Below, one piece after another: positions 17,687-25,847 of a DNA stretch of 64,000 bases. A program made the translations under genes and the position numbers. Each line of letters starts with the position of its first letter. Positions within the stretch are counted from its first letter, which is position 1. The notes beneath the pieces are model-generated. The model was not told the DNA's origin. It worked only from the letters and a program-made list of their open reading frames with translations, and made no database searches. Source of the DNA: Streptomyces sp. D2-8 (GTDB lineage: Bacteria; Actinomycetota; Actinomycetes; Streptomycetales; Streptomycetaceae); the NCBI RefSeq assembly GCF_023184515.1, contig NZ_JAAHBP010000003.1, forward strand, positions 868,001-932,000, read 5' to 3'.

Positions 17687-18724
17687 GTGGATGCATCGGG
17701 CAGGCAGCGGCCCACGATGGCGGACGTCGCGGAGAAGGCGGGCGTCTCCCGCGCGCTCGTCTCGATCATCTTCCGCAACCAGGCCGGAGCCGGCCAGGAG
17801 ACCCGGGAACGGGTCCTGCGCGTGGCCGACGAGCTCGGCTACCGGCCCGACAGCGCGGCCCGGCTGCTGGCCCGTGGCCGCAGTCGCACGCTCGGCGTCA
17901 TGTTCACCGTGCAGCAGACCTTCCACACGGACCTCATCACGGGCATCTACCCCGAGGCCGAACGGCTCGGCTACGACGTGCTTCTCAGCGGGGCGACGCA
18001 CGGCCGCAGCGAGGCCAAGGCGGTCGAGGCGCTGCTCAGCCACCGCTGCGAGGCGGTCATCCTGCTCGGCCCGGATGCCGAGTCCGCCTTCCTGGACGAA
18101 CTCGGGCAGCGTACGGTCGCCGTCTCGGTCAGCCGCCGTGCGCCCCGGGCCCGGGTCGACTCCGTGCACTCGGCCGAGGGCAAGGGCGTCCGGCAGGCCA
18201 TGGACCACCTGGTGGAGCTGGGGCACCGCCGGATCGTGCACATCGACGGCGGACGCGGTCCCGGCTCGGCGGAGCGCCGGCGTGCCTACCGAGCCGCGAT
18301 GCGCCGCCACGGGCTGGCGGCCGGGGCACGGGTGATTCCCGGTCATCACACCGAGGAGTCCGGCATCGAGTCCGGCCGTCTGCTCCTGGCCGAGCGGGAC
18401 GGCGGGCGGCCGTTGCCGACGGCCGTCCTCGCCGGCAACGACCGCTGCGCGATGGGTCTGTTGATGACCCTGACCCGGGCGGGCGTGGAGGTTCCTCGCG
18501 ACCTGTCCGTCGTCGGCTACGACGACAGTCACCTCTCCCACCTGATGCCGATCGGCCTGACCACCGTCCGCCAGGACGCCCTCCTGATGGCCGAGCACGC
18601 CGTCCGCTTCGCCGTCGAGCGGCTGGAGAAGCGGGAACTGGAGCCGAGGGAGGCGGTGCTGGATCCCCAGCTGGTGGTGCGGGGCACGAGCGGGCCGGCC
18701 CCGAAGGAGCCGGGGCCGGCCTGA
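17687..18724 (+). CDS. LacI family transcriptional regulator of the polyol locus
   Basis: 345 aa from GTG 17687. The helix-turn-helix is MADVAEKAGVSRALVSIIF (near residue 10), followed by the hinge helix SAARLLARG and a periplasmic-binding-protein-like effector domain (LGVMFTVQQTFHTDLITGIY). It ends in the usual DDSHLSHLMPIGLTTVRQD segment. Such proteins repress catabolic genes until a sugar binds. Two identical 16-bp palindromes, upstream of the dehydrogenase and upstream of the binding protein, are its likely targets. A longer start at GTG 17660 is possible; GGAGGG at 17669 favours 17687. Confidence 0.88.
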   Translation: MDASGRQRPTMADVAEKAGVSRALVSIIFRNQAGAGQETRERVLRVADELGYRPDSAARLLARGRSRTLGVMFTVQQTFHTDLITGIYPEAERLGYDVLLSGATHGRSEAKAVEALLSHRCEAVILLGPDAESAFLDELGQRTVAVSVSRRAPRARVDSVHSAEGKGVRQAMDHLVELGHRRIVHIDGGRGPGSAERRRAYRAAMRRHGLAAGARVIPGHHTEESGIESGRLLLAERDGGRPLPTAVLAGNDRCAMGLLMTLTRAGVEVPRDLSVVGYDDSHLSHLMPIGLTTVRQDALLMAEHAVRFAVERLEKRELEPREAVLDPQLVVRGTSGPAPKEPGPA

Positions 18725-18751
18725 CGCGGATGACCCCGCCGCCCGGTTCCG

Positions 18752-19753
18752 TCAGCGCGTGCCCTTCGCGGCGAACTCCGCGACACTGTCGACGTTGTCC
18801 TTCGTGACGAAGGCCGGTCCGGTGAGCACGGGAGCGGTGCCGCCACCGCTGACGTTGCCGTTGGTCTTGTACAGCCACAGCGCGTCCACGGCCAGGTAGC
18901 CCTGGAGGTAGGGCTGCTGGTCGACGGCGAACCCGATGCTGCCGTCCTGGATGGCTCCGACGAGGTCCTTGTTGAGGTCGAACGTGGCGACCTTCGCCTT
19001 GCTGCCCGCGTCCTTCACCGACTGCACGGCGGTCAGGGCGATCGGAGCGCCGAGCGTGACCACCTGGTCGATGGAGGAATCCTTCTGGAGTTTGGCGGTC
19101 AGCGTCGACTTCACCGAGGGCATGTCGGTGCCGTTGACGTACAGGTTCTCGGTCGTGCCCTCGAAGCCCTTCTTCAGCCCGGAGCAGCGGGCCTCCAACG
19201 CGACCTGGCCCTGCTCCTGTATGACGCAGACGGCGTGCTTGGCGCCGAGCTGGTTGAGGCGCTCGCCGAACGCCTGCCCCGCGATGTTCTCGTCCTGGCC
19301 GAAGTACTCGAGCATGCCGAGCTCCTTCCAGTTGTCCAGGCCGGAGTTGAAGCCGACGACGGGGATACCGGCCGCCTCGGCCTTCGCTACCACGCCCTTC
19401 ATCGCGTCCGGCTTGGCGGCGGTGAGGGCGATGCCGTCGACCTTCTGGTCGACGGCGTTCTGCACGAGGTTGGCCTGGTTCCCGGCGACGGGGTCGCTGG
19501 AGTAGACGAGCTTGATGTTGCCCTTCGCGGCGGCGGCCTGGGCGCCCTTGCGGATCAGGTCCCAGAACGTGTCGCCCGGCGCCGCGTGGGTGACCAGGGC
19601 GACGGTCATCCGCGGGGTGGTGGCCTTGCCCGCGGCGGCGTCGGTGCCTCCGTCCTCGGACTTCTTCCCGCCGGAGCCACTGGAGCAGCCCGCGGCGAGC
19701 AGGGTGACGACGGCGGCGGTGGTCAGGGCGGCGGCTCTGTGATGTCTGCGCAT
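18752..19753 (-). CDS. Sugar ABC transporter substrate-binding lipoprotein (no partners nearby)
   Basis: 333 aa. A lipoprotein signal peptide ends in LLAAGC (lipobox, Cys about 23), followed by a Gly/Ser linker and a Peripla_BP_4 (ribose/inositol-type) domain, TVALVTHAAPGDTFWDLIRKG. It would capture a sugar or cyclitol at the outer membrane face for an ABC importer. No ATPase or permease gene follows: its 3' end is 27 bp from the end of the convergent LacI gene. The transporter must therefore be supplied from elsewhere or has been lost. Promoter and operator match those of the dehydrogenase operon. Confidence 0.9.
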   Translation of the reverse strand: MRRHHRAAALTTAAVVTLLAAGCSSGSGGKKSEDGGTDAAAGKATTPRMTVALVTHAAPGDTFWDLIRKGAQAAAAKGNIKLVYSSDPVAGNQANLVQNAVDQKVDGIALTAAKPDAMKGVVAKAEAAGIPVVGFNSGLDNWKELGMLEYFGQDENIAGQAFGERLNQLGAKHAVCVIQEQGQVALEARCSGLKKGFEGTTENLYVNGTDMPSVKSTLTAKLQKDSSIDQVVTLGAPIALTAVQSVKDAGSKAKVATFDLNKDLVGAIQDGSIGFAVDQQPYLQGYLAVDALWLYKTNGNVSGGGTAPVLTGPAFVTKDNVDSVAEFAAKGTR

Positions 19754-19900
19754 CTCGGGTGCACCTCACTGTGCTGGGACGAGGGGGGCCGCGCCCGGTC
19801 GGGGAGGCGGGCGGTGGGTGGGTGCCCGGGGCGGCGGCGGTCATGGGAGATGCGGCGGTCCTGGGTGCGGACCGCTGCGTACTCGGGACTGGAGCGCGTC

Positions 19901-19916
19901 ACTAGCGCGCTCTAGT
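19901..19916. promoter_or_regulatory. LacI-family operator, copy 2
   Basis: ACTAGCGCGCTCTAGT, identical in all 16 bases to the site at 17545-17560, and placed at the predicted transcription start of the substrate-binding protein gene. Confidence 0.8.
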
Positions 19917-19923
19917 GGCAGGT

Positions 19924-19952
19924 ACTATGCGGGCGCCCCCGGGGGATGTCAA
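19924..19952 (-). promoter_or_regulatory. Promoter of the substrate-binding protein gene
   Basis: Minus strand: TTGACA (complement of 19947-19952), 17-base spacer, CATAGT (complement of 19924-19929). The operator starts seven bases downstream, where RNA polymerase would be blocked by a bound repressor. Confidence 0.65.
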
Positions 19953-19982
19953 CAGCTTTGTCAGGACGTACCAACAAAAGAA

Positions 19983-20025
19983 GGCCGCCCGTACGCACCG
20001 GTGGTGAAGGTGGGTACGGGCGGCC
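19983..20025 (-). terminator. Rho-independent terminator of the VOC gene
   Basis: GGCCGCCCGTAC (19983-19994) and GTACGGGCGGCC (20014-20025) form a perfect 12-bp stem with a 19-nt loop. On the minus strand the stem is followed by CTTCTTTTGTTGG, a real T-rich tail, which is rare in this genome. Confidence 0.85.
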
Positions 20026-20058
20026 TCGGGCGGACGCTCCTGGGCCGTCCTGCTCCGC

Positions 20059-20469
20059 TCAGTTCTCCGTGCTGATGTTGACCATCCAGGGAACGCCGAA
20101 GCGGTCCGTGCACATGCCGAACACGTCGCCCCACATCTGCCTCTCCAGCGGCACCGACACCGAACCGTCCTCGGAGAGCTTCTCCCAGTAGCCGCGCAGC
20201 TCGGCGTCGTCATCGCCGCTCAGGCTCACGGAGTAGGGGCTGCCCTGCTCGGACTCCATGCCCGGAGGGTCGTCGGCGCCCATCAGGGTGAAGCCGCTGG
20301 GGGTCTCCAGCATGCCGTGCATGATCTTGTCTGCGTTCGGGGCGTCGGCCTGCCCGAAATCTCCGTAGCTGTTGAGGTTGAGGGTGCCGCCGAAGACGTC
20401 CTTGTAGAACTCCATCGCCTGCCGGGCGTCGCCGTTGAATCTGAGGTACGGGTTGAGGCGCGAGGCCAT
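20059..20469 (-). CDS. VOC superfamily protein (PhnB/glyoxalase-like)
   Basis: 136 aa. It opens with RLNPYLRFNGDARQAMEFYKDVFGG, the standard start of PhnB-like VOC proteins (3-demethylubiquinone methyltransferase-like domain). Later come HGMLETPSGFTLMGAD and the closing FGMCTDRFGVPWMVN. The paired beta-alpha-beta-beta-beta modules form a metal or small-molecule pocket. Members include resistance proteins and uncharacterised enzymes, so no substrate is claimed. ATG 20467-20469 has GGGAGG upstream. It is monocistronic with its own terminator. Confidence 0.88.
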   Translation of the reverse strand: MASRLNPYLRFNGDARQAMEFYKDVFGGTLNLNSYGDFGQADAPNADKIMHGMLETPSGFTLMGADDPPGMESEQGSPYSVSLSGDDDAELRGYWEKLSEDGSVSVPLERQMWGDVFGMCTDRFGVPWMVNISTEN

Positions 20470-20643
20470 GAAAACCTCCCAGAAGGGGGCAAAGGGTCTT
20501 TTCCGCGCAGCGTATAGCCAGGCACCGACAACGGCTCGTCGGGCGTGCCGCGCCCTGGGCGGGACGAGGTGCCGTCGAAGCCGGTGCCCTCGCCGACTGC
20601 GCTGCTAGCGTTGCCCCTTGAGCGGAGGGGGAGACAGCGGCTC

Positions 20644-21495
20644 ATGGCATCGACGTTCCGCATCGGCGGGGATCTGGACGTACGCCGGCTCGGGTTCGGA
20701 GCCATGCATCTGCCCACCGAGCCCGGCCCCGTCCGGGAGAACGCCCTCGCGGTGGCCCGGCGGGCCGTGGAGCTGGGCGTCACGCTGATCGACACGGCGT
20801 ACCTGTACGGCGGCGGAGCCAACGAGGAACTCCTCGCCGAGGCCCTGCACCCCTACCCGGAAGGCCTGCTGATCACCACCAAGGTCGGTGTCGCGCGCAC
20901 CGGCCCCGGCGGCGACTGGAAGCTCGACGGACGGCCGGAGGTCCTGCGCGACCAGGTCCGGCAAGCCCTGCGGCGGCTGCGGACCGAGCGGATCGAACTG
21001 CTCCAGCTGCATCGCATCGACCCCGACACGCCGCTCGCCGACCAGCTCGGCACGCTGCGGGAGCTCCAGACCGAGGGCCTGGTCGGCCGGATCGGGCTGT
21101 CGGAGGTCACCGTCGACGAGCTGGAGCGGGCGCGGGAGCTCGTCGACATCGTGAGCGTGCAGAACCGCTACAACCTGCTCGACCGGGAGCACGAGCCGGT
21201 GCTCGACGCCTGTACGGCGGCCGGCATCGCCTTCCTGCCCTGGCGGCCCGTGGCCTGGGGGCGGACGGGAGCCGAGGGCGAGATCGCGGCTGTGGCGGCC
21301 GAGCTCGGGGCCACGCCCACGCAGGTCGCGCTGGCCTGGCTTCTCGACCGTGCGCCGGTCGTCCTGCCGATCCCGGGAACGGCCCGGGTCGGGCATCTGG
21401 AGGAGAACCTCGCCGCGGCCGGTTTGAGACTGACCCCCGCCCAGCGCGACCGCCTCGACCGGCTTGCCGAGGGTGCACAGGCCGCGTCGGGCTGA
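20644..21495 (+). CDS. Aldo/keto reductase
   Basis: 283 aa, (beta/alpha)8 barrel. Catalytic residues are visible: Asp and Tyr in LIDTAYLYGGG (near 50-55), Lys in LITTKVG (near 80) and His in LLQLHRIDPD (near 118). The NADPH site includes VLPIPGTARVGHLEENL. It would reduce an aldehyde or ketone in the cytoplasm. GGAGGGGGAGA lies before ATG 20644. It stands alone between the divergent VOC gene and a convergent small gene; no pathway can be assigned from context. Confidence 0.9.
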   Translation: MASTFRIGGDLDVRRLGFGAMHLPTEPGPVRENALAVARRAVELGVTLIDTAYLYGGGANEELLAEALHPYPEGLLITTKVGVARTGPGGDWKLDGRPEVLRDQVRQALRRLRTERIELLQLHRIDPDTPLADQLGTLRELQTEGLVGRIGLSEVTVDELERARELVDIVSVQNRYNLLDREHEPVLDACTAAGIAFLPWRPVAWGRTGAEGEIAAVAAELGATPTQVALAWLLDRAPVVLPIPGTARVGHLEENLAAAGLRLTPAQRDRLDRLAEGAQAASG

Positions 21496-21519
21496 GGAGC
21501 GGGGCCGGCGTACGAAGCC

Positions 21520-21750
21520 TCACGCCTCGTCGGACGCCCCGTTGTTCCAGTCGTACGGGCCGCCGCCCTGCCACTCGATCAGCTCGGTGTCGTCGACGGC
21601 CGTGTCCGCGGTGGGCAGGCCCTCGCGGTGCAGCAGGTCCAGCACGTCGAAGAGGCTGTAGGCGACGCCCATGCGCTCGCCGCGGATGGTCACCAGCCGT
21701 CCGCCGTCCGTCGCGGGCGGCTGCACGACCACAGGGGGTTGACCGTCCAT
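21520..21750 (-). CDS. Small hypothetical protein, 76 aa
   Basis: Starts MDGQPPVVVQPP, with a short conserved-looking core RLVTIRGERMGVAYSLFDVL and a Trp-rich acidic end (ELIEWQGGGPYDWNN). It is probably a small globular cytoplasmic protein; I do not recognise a function. ATG 21748-21750 has only a weak GGTGGGG upstream. The reading frame stays open beyond it (up to 22038), but the amino-acid composition there is not protein-like. Confidence 0.6.
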   Translation of the reverse strand: MDGQPPVVVQPPATDGGRLVTIRGERMGVAYSLFDVLDLLHREGLPTADTAVDDTELIEWQGGGPYDWNNGASDEA

Positions 21751-21922
21751 AGCCCCACCATGCTCCCGAAACGGCCGCTTCGCAGCTCGGTGGCGTCCAG
21801 AAGCGGTACGACCCGTCCAGGGGGCGGGCGCGCTGTGCGCCGGTGACAAGCCGGGATCCGGAAGCTGAGTTCTCATCAGCACTCCCTGAGAGGGGTGGTG
21901 CCCCGGCCCTAGCGTCCGTGGC

Positions 21923-23644
21923 ATGGACATGAATCGTACGAGCAGAGGGAAGTGGCGCGGTGCCGTGCTGGCGGTGCTGCTGACCGCCGGAACACTCACG
22001 GCCGCCGCCCCGGGCGCCCGTGCCGAGGGTGCGCGCACCGAGACGCCCGTGAAGTCGACATCGCCGGTGACCGGAGTGTCGGAGTCGACGGTGCGGGTGA
22101 AGGTGCCGCTGCCGGAGTCCGCCGGGCCTCGTCCGGCGGCGTGCGACTGGCTGTCGTACCTGCGCTACCGCTCCGCCGACGGGCCGGCCGCGTCGGCCGA
22201 CGCCGACCGGATCCTCATCGCCCAGCCCGGCATCCTGGAAGGCGCGGGGGCGTTCGACAGCGTCGCCCGCAACACCGTCACACGGGCCGCCGAACAAGGG
22301 CTGCACATCGAGTTCTGGGCGCTGGACCGGCGCTCCAACTGCCTGGAGGACCGCACCGGCATCGCCTCCGGCGACCAGCACACCGCCGTCGACTACTACT
22401 ACCGCGGCAAGCAGGTCGGCGGCCGGACCTTCGGCGGCTACGCCGGCAACGCGCAGCTGGGCTGGATGGCGAAGCTCGGGATTGAGCAGACCGTACGCGA
22501 CCAGTACGACCTGCTCACCGCCGAGTTGCCCTCCCAGGCGCAACGCAAGCGGAAGGTGCTGTGCGGCGGGCACTCGCTGGGCGGTGTGATCACCGGGTAC
22601 TTCGCCGCAGCCGACTTCGACGGCAACCGCGCCACCACGGCGGACGCCGGGTACAACCAGTGCGCCGGCTACTTCGCTCTCGACACGACCGTCTCCACGT
22701 CACTGGCCGACCTCAGCGGCAGCCTCCCGGACGACACCAACCTGCCCGACATCGGCCTCGGGTACGGCGTCGTGCAGGCCGGTCTGGACAGCGGGGTGCT
22801 GCCGCGCACGCTGTCCGCGCCGGTGCTGCTCAACCCCGAGACCATGACCCTGCTCGGCATCGCCGGTCTCGGCGCCCTCGACGACCTGGACGGCGAGGCC
22901 GACCTGCCCCGCTACCTGCCCGCCAACCTCAACATCGAGGCCACCAACCGTTTCCTGTTCTCCAAGGACACCGCCACCTTCCTCACGGGTAAGCCCTCGG
23001 TGAAGGACTTCCGGCTCACCAACGGGGCCGTGCTCGGGGCGCTGCTGGACGACAACTCCGTACCGCTGGCGTTCCTCCAGACCAGCGTGGGCTTCTTCGA
23101 CGGCGGACCGATCGCCGACAAGAGCTTCCCCGCCGCCAACGGCGGTGACGGTCAACCCGGGCTGTACGGCACCGCGTACAAGGCCATCCCGGACCGGCCG
23201 CAGGGCCCGCTCTACACCTGGCGCAACTACGACCGCGTCGGCGATCCCGACGACCCCGGCTACCGGTCGGCCGACGGCACCCCGTTCACCGGCGCCGGCG
23301 AGGAGGTCACCGATGTGCGGCAACTGGCCCGCAGCCTCGCCGAGCAGCCGCTGGACTTCACCGAGCAGTACTTCCCGACCAAGCTGGTCACGGACATTGA
23401 GCTGGCCACCTCGCCGCAGGTGAAGAAGCTCGTCGTCCACCCCGACGGGCTGAAGGCCAACCCGGTGCTCACCGTGCTCGCCGGTGAGGGACTGCTGGCC
23501 GGCCGTGTCCCGGCCGAACTGCATCCGGTGGTCGCCGACGGCTACCAGCACCTCGATGTCCTGACCGCCGCGCCCGTGCAGAACAACGGCCGGCCGGAGC
23601 CCGTCTCCACCAGCCTCGCCGGCTTCGCGCGGTCACCGCGCTAG
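21923..23644 (+). CDS. Large secreted alpha/beta-hydrolase
   Basis: 573 aa. A Sec signal peptide (basic MDMNRTSRGKWRG, hydrophobic core, cleavage after ARA, about residue 34) precedes an alpha/beta-hydrolase domain. Its nucleophile elbow is GGHSLGG (Ser near residue 217). Its C-terminal segment carries KLVVHPDGLKANPVLT and GYQHLDVLTAAPVQNN, and the latter probably supplies the catalytic His. The protein is much longer than simple lipases, with an insertion of ~200 residues after the elbow. It is probably an extracellular lipase or esterase. There is no clear ribosome binding site; TAGCGT at 21911 could be the -10 of a nearly leaderless message. A hairpin terminator follows. Confidence 0.8.
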   Translation: MDMNRTSRGKWRGAVLAVLLTAGTLTAAAPGARAEGARTETPVKSTSPVTGVSESTVRVKVPLPESAGPRPAACDWLSYLRYRSADGPAASADADRILIAQPGILEGAGAFDSVARNTVTRAAEQGLHIEFWALDRRSNCLEDRTGIASGDQHTAVDYYYRGKQVGGRTFGGYAGNAQLGWMAKLGIEQTVRDQYDLLTAELPSQAQRKRKVLCGGHSLGGVITGYFAAADFDGNRATTADAGYNQCAGYFALDTTVSTSLADLSGSLPDDTNLPDIGLGYGVVQAGLDSGVLPRTLSAPVLLNPETMTLLGIAGLGALDDLDGEADLPRYLPANLNIEATNRFLFSKDTATFLTGKPSVKDFRLTNGAVLGALLDDNSVPLAFLQTSVGFFDGGPIADKSFPAANGGDGQPGLYGTAYKAIPDRPQGPLYTWRNYDRVGDPDDPGYRSADGTPFTGAGEEVTDVRQLARSLAEQPLDFTEQYFPTKLVTDIELATSPQVKKLVVHPDGLKANPVLTVLAGEGLLAGRVPAELHPVVADGYQHLDVLTAAPVQNNGRPEPVSTSLAGFARSPR

Positions 23645-23665
23645 GTCGTGCCGGTACGCACGCCC

Positions 23666-23695
23666 GGGGCCCGGGAGGAAATCCTCCCGGGCCCC
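23666..23695. terminator. Bidirectional hairpin terminator
   Basis: GGGGCCCGGGAGGA (23666-23679) and TCCTCCCGGGCCCC (23682-23695) form a 14-bp stem with a very tight loop. It lies between the converging hydrolase and cutinase genes. Confidence 0.8.
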
Positions 23696-23711
23696 TTCGC
23701 GTGACGTGGGC

Positions 23712-24353
23712 TCAGAGCCTGCCCGCGGCGAACGTGGCCGCCTCCTCGGCGTCGTCCCGGTAGCTCAGGTGCGCCCCGACGTCGCCCCCGCCGTTCTCGC
23801 AGACGGGGTCGCCCTGGGCGCAGAGGTCGAGCGTGCGGCTCTGGTAGGTGCCGGTGACGCTCTTGCCGAGCGCCCGGATCGGGTTGCCGAACAGCAGCAC
23901 CGCGGCGACCTTCGGCTCGACCGCCGCGGGCAGCGTGGCCACGATGGGGCTGCCGACCACCGCACCGGCGCTGCTGATGCCGATCGAGTTGTCGACCACG
24001 TTCGCGCCCTGCGAATAGCCGACGAGAACGAACTTCTGACTCGGACAGGCAGCTGCCTGGCTCTTCACATGGTTCACCAGATCCAGATTGCCCTGTGCCG
24101 CGGACGTGGGGGAGAGGTCGGCGGGGTAGTTCACCTTGTAGCTGGAGAGGTTCTTGCCCGCTGCTTTCTTCTGCAGCGCGGAAAACACCGGGTCGCCGAC
24201 GATGAAGCCGAGCGTGCCCGGCTCGAAGGTACCGCGGGCCGCGACGACCTCGACGTCCGAGCAGGCCGCGGCCATGGCCGGGGGAGCCGCGAGGGTGGCA
24301 AGTCCGGCCCCGCCGGTCAGCGAGAGCGCCGCGAGACACATACGGATACGCAT
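23712..24353 (-). CDS. Cutinase family serine esterase, secreted
   Basis: 213 aa, a normal cutinase length. The signal peptide runs to about AMAA-ACSD (residue 29). The catalytic Ser is in VLVGYSQGANVV (near 125), the Asp in QGDPVCENGG and the His in GAHLSYRDD. Four Cys are placed as in the family (CSDVEVV, AACPSQ, DLCAQGDPVC). Cutinases hydrolyse cutin-like polyesters or lipid esters; the mycobacterial relative Rv3802c lies beside the mycolate condensation genes. Here the gene is 1.5 kb downstream of such an operon. ATG 24351-24353 has GGAGG. Confidence 0.92.
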   Translation of the reverse strand: MRIRMCLAALSLTGGAGLATLAAPPAMAAACSDVEVVAARGTFEPGTLGFIVGDPVFSALQKKAAGKNLSSYKVNYPADLSPTSAAQGNLDLVNHVKSQAAACPSQKFVLVGYSQGANVVDNSIGISSAGAVVGSPIVATLPAAVEPKVAAVLLFGNPIRALGKSVTGTYQSRTLDLCAQGDPVCENGGGDVGAHLSYRDDAEEAATFAAGRL

Positions 24354-24504
24354 GGGGGATCCTCCGCGTGGGAGGCGCGTTAAGCGCCTGCGAAAAAGGA
24401 CGCCCCGAACGTATGGGCTTTCTCTCGGCTGCTGTTATGGACGGGATTATGGAAAGCCCGCCGGTTTTTGTCGCGGATTGAGTACGCCGCCTGAATGCAG
24501 GGAG

Positions 24505-25725
24505 TCAGTTCTGCCGCGTGTGCAGTGATTCCGCGCGCAACGCGAGAATGAGGTCGAGGCGGGTCTCCGGGTCGTGCAGGGCGTCACCGAAGAGCTTCTC
24601 CAGCTGACGCAGGCGGTAGCGGACCGTCTGCGGGTGGATGTGCAGCCGTGCGGCCACGTCCGGCACGTTGCTGCCGCTGAGCAGCCAGGCCAGCAGTGTC
24701 TCGGCGAGCCGGTCGCGCTGCCCGGCCGAGGCCGTCTCGAGGGGCGCGAGGACCCGCGCCCGGAGGCGCTCCAGCAGCGGCTCGTCGCCGTGCAGCAGCA
24801 GCGTCGACAGATGCTCCGAGCAGCGCACCACGCCCTGGCGGGGGAGCACCCCACGGCCCATCAGCCCGAGCGCCCGGGTGGCCAGGCGCAGCGACTGCGC
24901 GGCCTCGGTGACCGCGACCGTCGGGCCGATCGCGGCGGGCCGGCCGCGCAGCGCGAGCGTGAACGCCCGGCCGCCGATGCCGCCCGAGCCGTCCGGGTCG
25001 GGCACCAGCATGCGCGGCGGGCGGGACCCCATGTCCACCAGCGCACCCGATGCCGCCAGCGGCCGGTCCTCCTCCCGCCGGTCCGGCGCCGCCGCGAGCG
25101 CCACGACGGCGACCGTCCGGGGCACCGGCCAGCGCGCGCTGTGCGCCAAGTCCTGTACGGCCTCCAGCGCCACCGGCCCGTCCTCCAGCAGCAGGTCGAG
25201 CAGCCGCTTGCGGCGCCGCTCCAGCTCGTCGGAGCTGCGCAGCTGGGCCTCCGCGTAGCCGGACGCGGCCGCCTGGGCGACCTCGTGCACCGTCCGGAAC
25301 GCCAGCTCCCCCAGGGCGGCCACGACCGTGGAGTCCAGCCCGAGTTCCTCCGCGGTGCGGCCCATCTGCCGCCAGGCTCGCATACCGCCGACCCGCAGCG
25401 CGGACTGCAGGGCGTCCAGGCTGCGTCCCTCCAGGGCCTCACCCCGCCCGAGTTCGTAATACGTCGCCGCGATCGCGCCCCCGTCGTCGCGCGGGTCGGC
25501 GATGTGGTCGACGAACAGGGTCAGCGCCTGCACCACCCCGGACCGCAGGTTCTGGCGGTAGGTGCCGTCGGCGGGCCGCGCGTACTCGGGGACCTGGCGG
25601 CGGACCTCCTCCTCCACCTCGTCGGCGACGGCGGCCAGATTGGCGCGCAGCAGCTCCGCGAGCTCGGGCGGGACCTGCGGCGCGGTGGGGCGGTCCGGCA
25701 CGCCGTGCGGGGTGGGCACAGCCAT
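24505..25725 (-). CDS. PucR/CdaR-type transcriptional regulator
   Basis: 406 aa. The N-terminal half is a helical sensor region (LRANLAAVADEVEEEVRRQ). The C-terminal helix-turn-helix NVPDVAARLHIHPQTVRYRL (near residue 365) with RQLEKLFGDAL is the PucR C-terminal HTH_30 signature. Such proteins usually activate nearby genes in response to a metabolite. Downstream lies the cutinase and upstream, on the same strand, the esterase-PKS operon (122 bp away), so control of lipid genes is plausible. A GTG three bases before ATG 25725 is an alternative start; AAAGGAGGG serves both. Confidence 0.85.
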   Translation of the reverse strand: MAVPTPHGVPDRPTAPQVPPELAELLRANLAAVADEVEEEVRRQVPEYARPADGTYRQNLRSGVVQALTLFVDHIADPRDDGGAIAATYYELGRGEALEGRSLDALQSALRVGGMRAWRQMGRTAEELGLDSTVVAALGELAFRTVHEVAQAAASGYAEAQLRSSDELERRRKRLLDLLLEDGPVALEAVQDLAHSARWPVPRTVAVVALAAAPDRREEDRPLAASGALVDMGSRPPRMLVPDPDGSGGIGGRAFTLALRGRPAAIGPTVAVTEAAQSLRLATRALGLMGRGVLPRQGVVRCSEHLSTLLLHGDEPLLERLRARVLAPLETASAGQRDRLAETLLAWLLSGSNVPDVAARLHIHPQTVRYRLRQLEKLFGDALHDPETRLDLILALRAESLHTRQN

Positions 25726-25847
25726 CACGGACCCTCCTTTCGACCGGAAGCGGCTCACCCGCGGGCTGATGCCTGTGGGACGAGTGGGAAGTCCTGTGTT
25801 GGACGGACGACCCCTCCGCTCCGTTCCGTGCCCCGACGGCACCCCCG

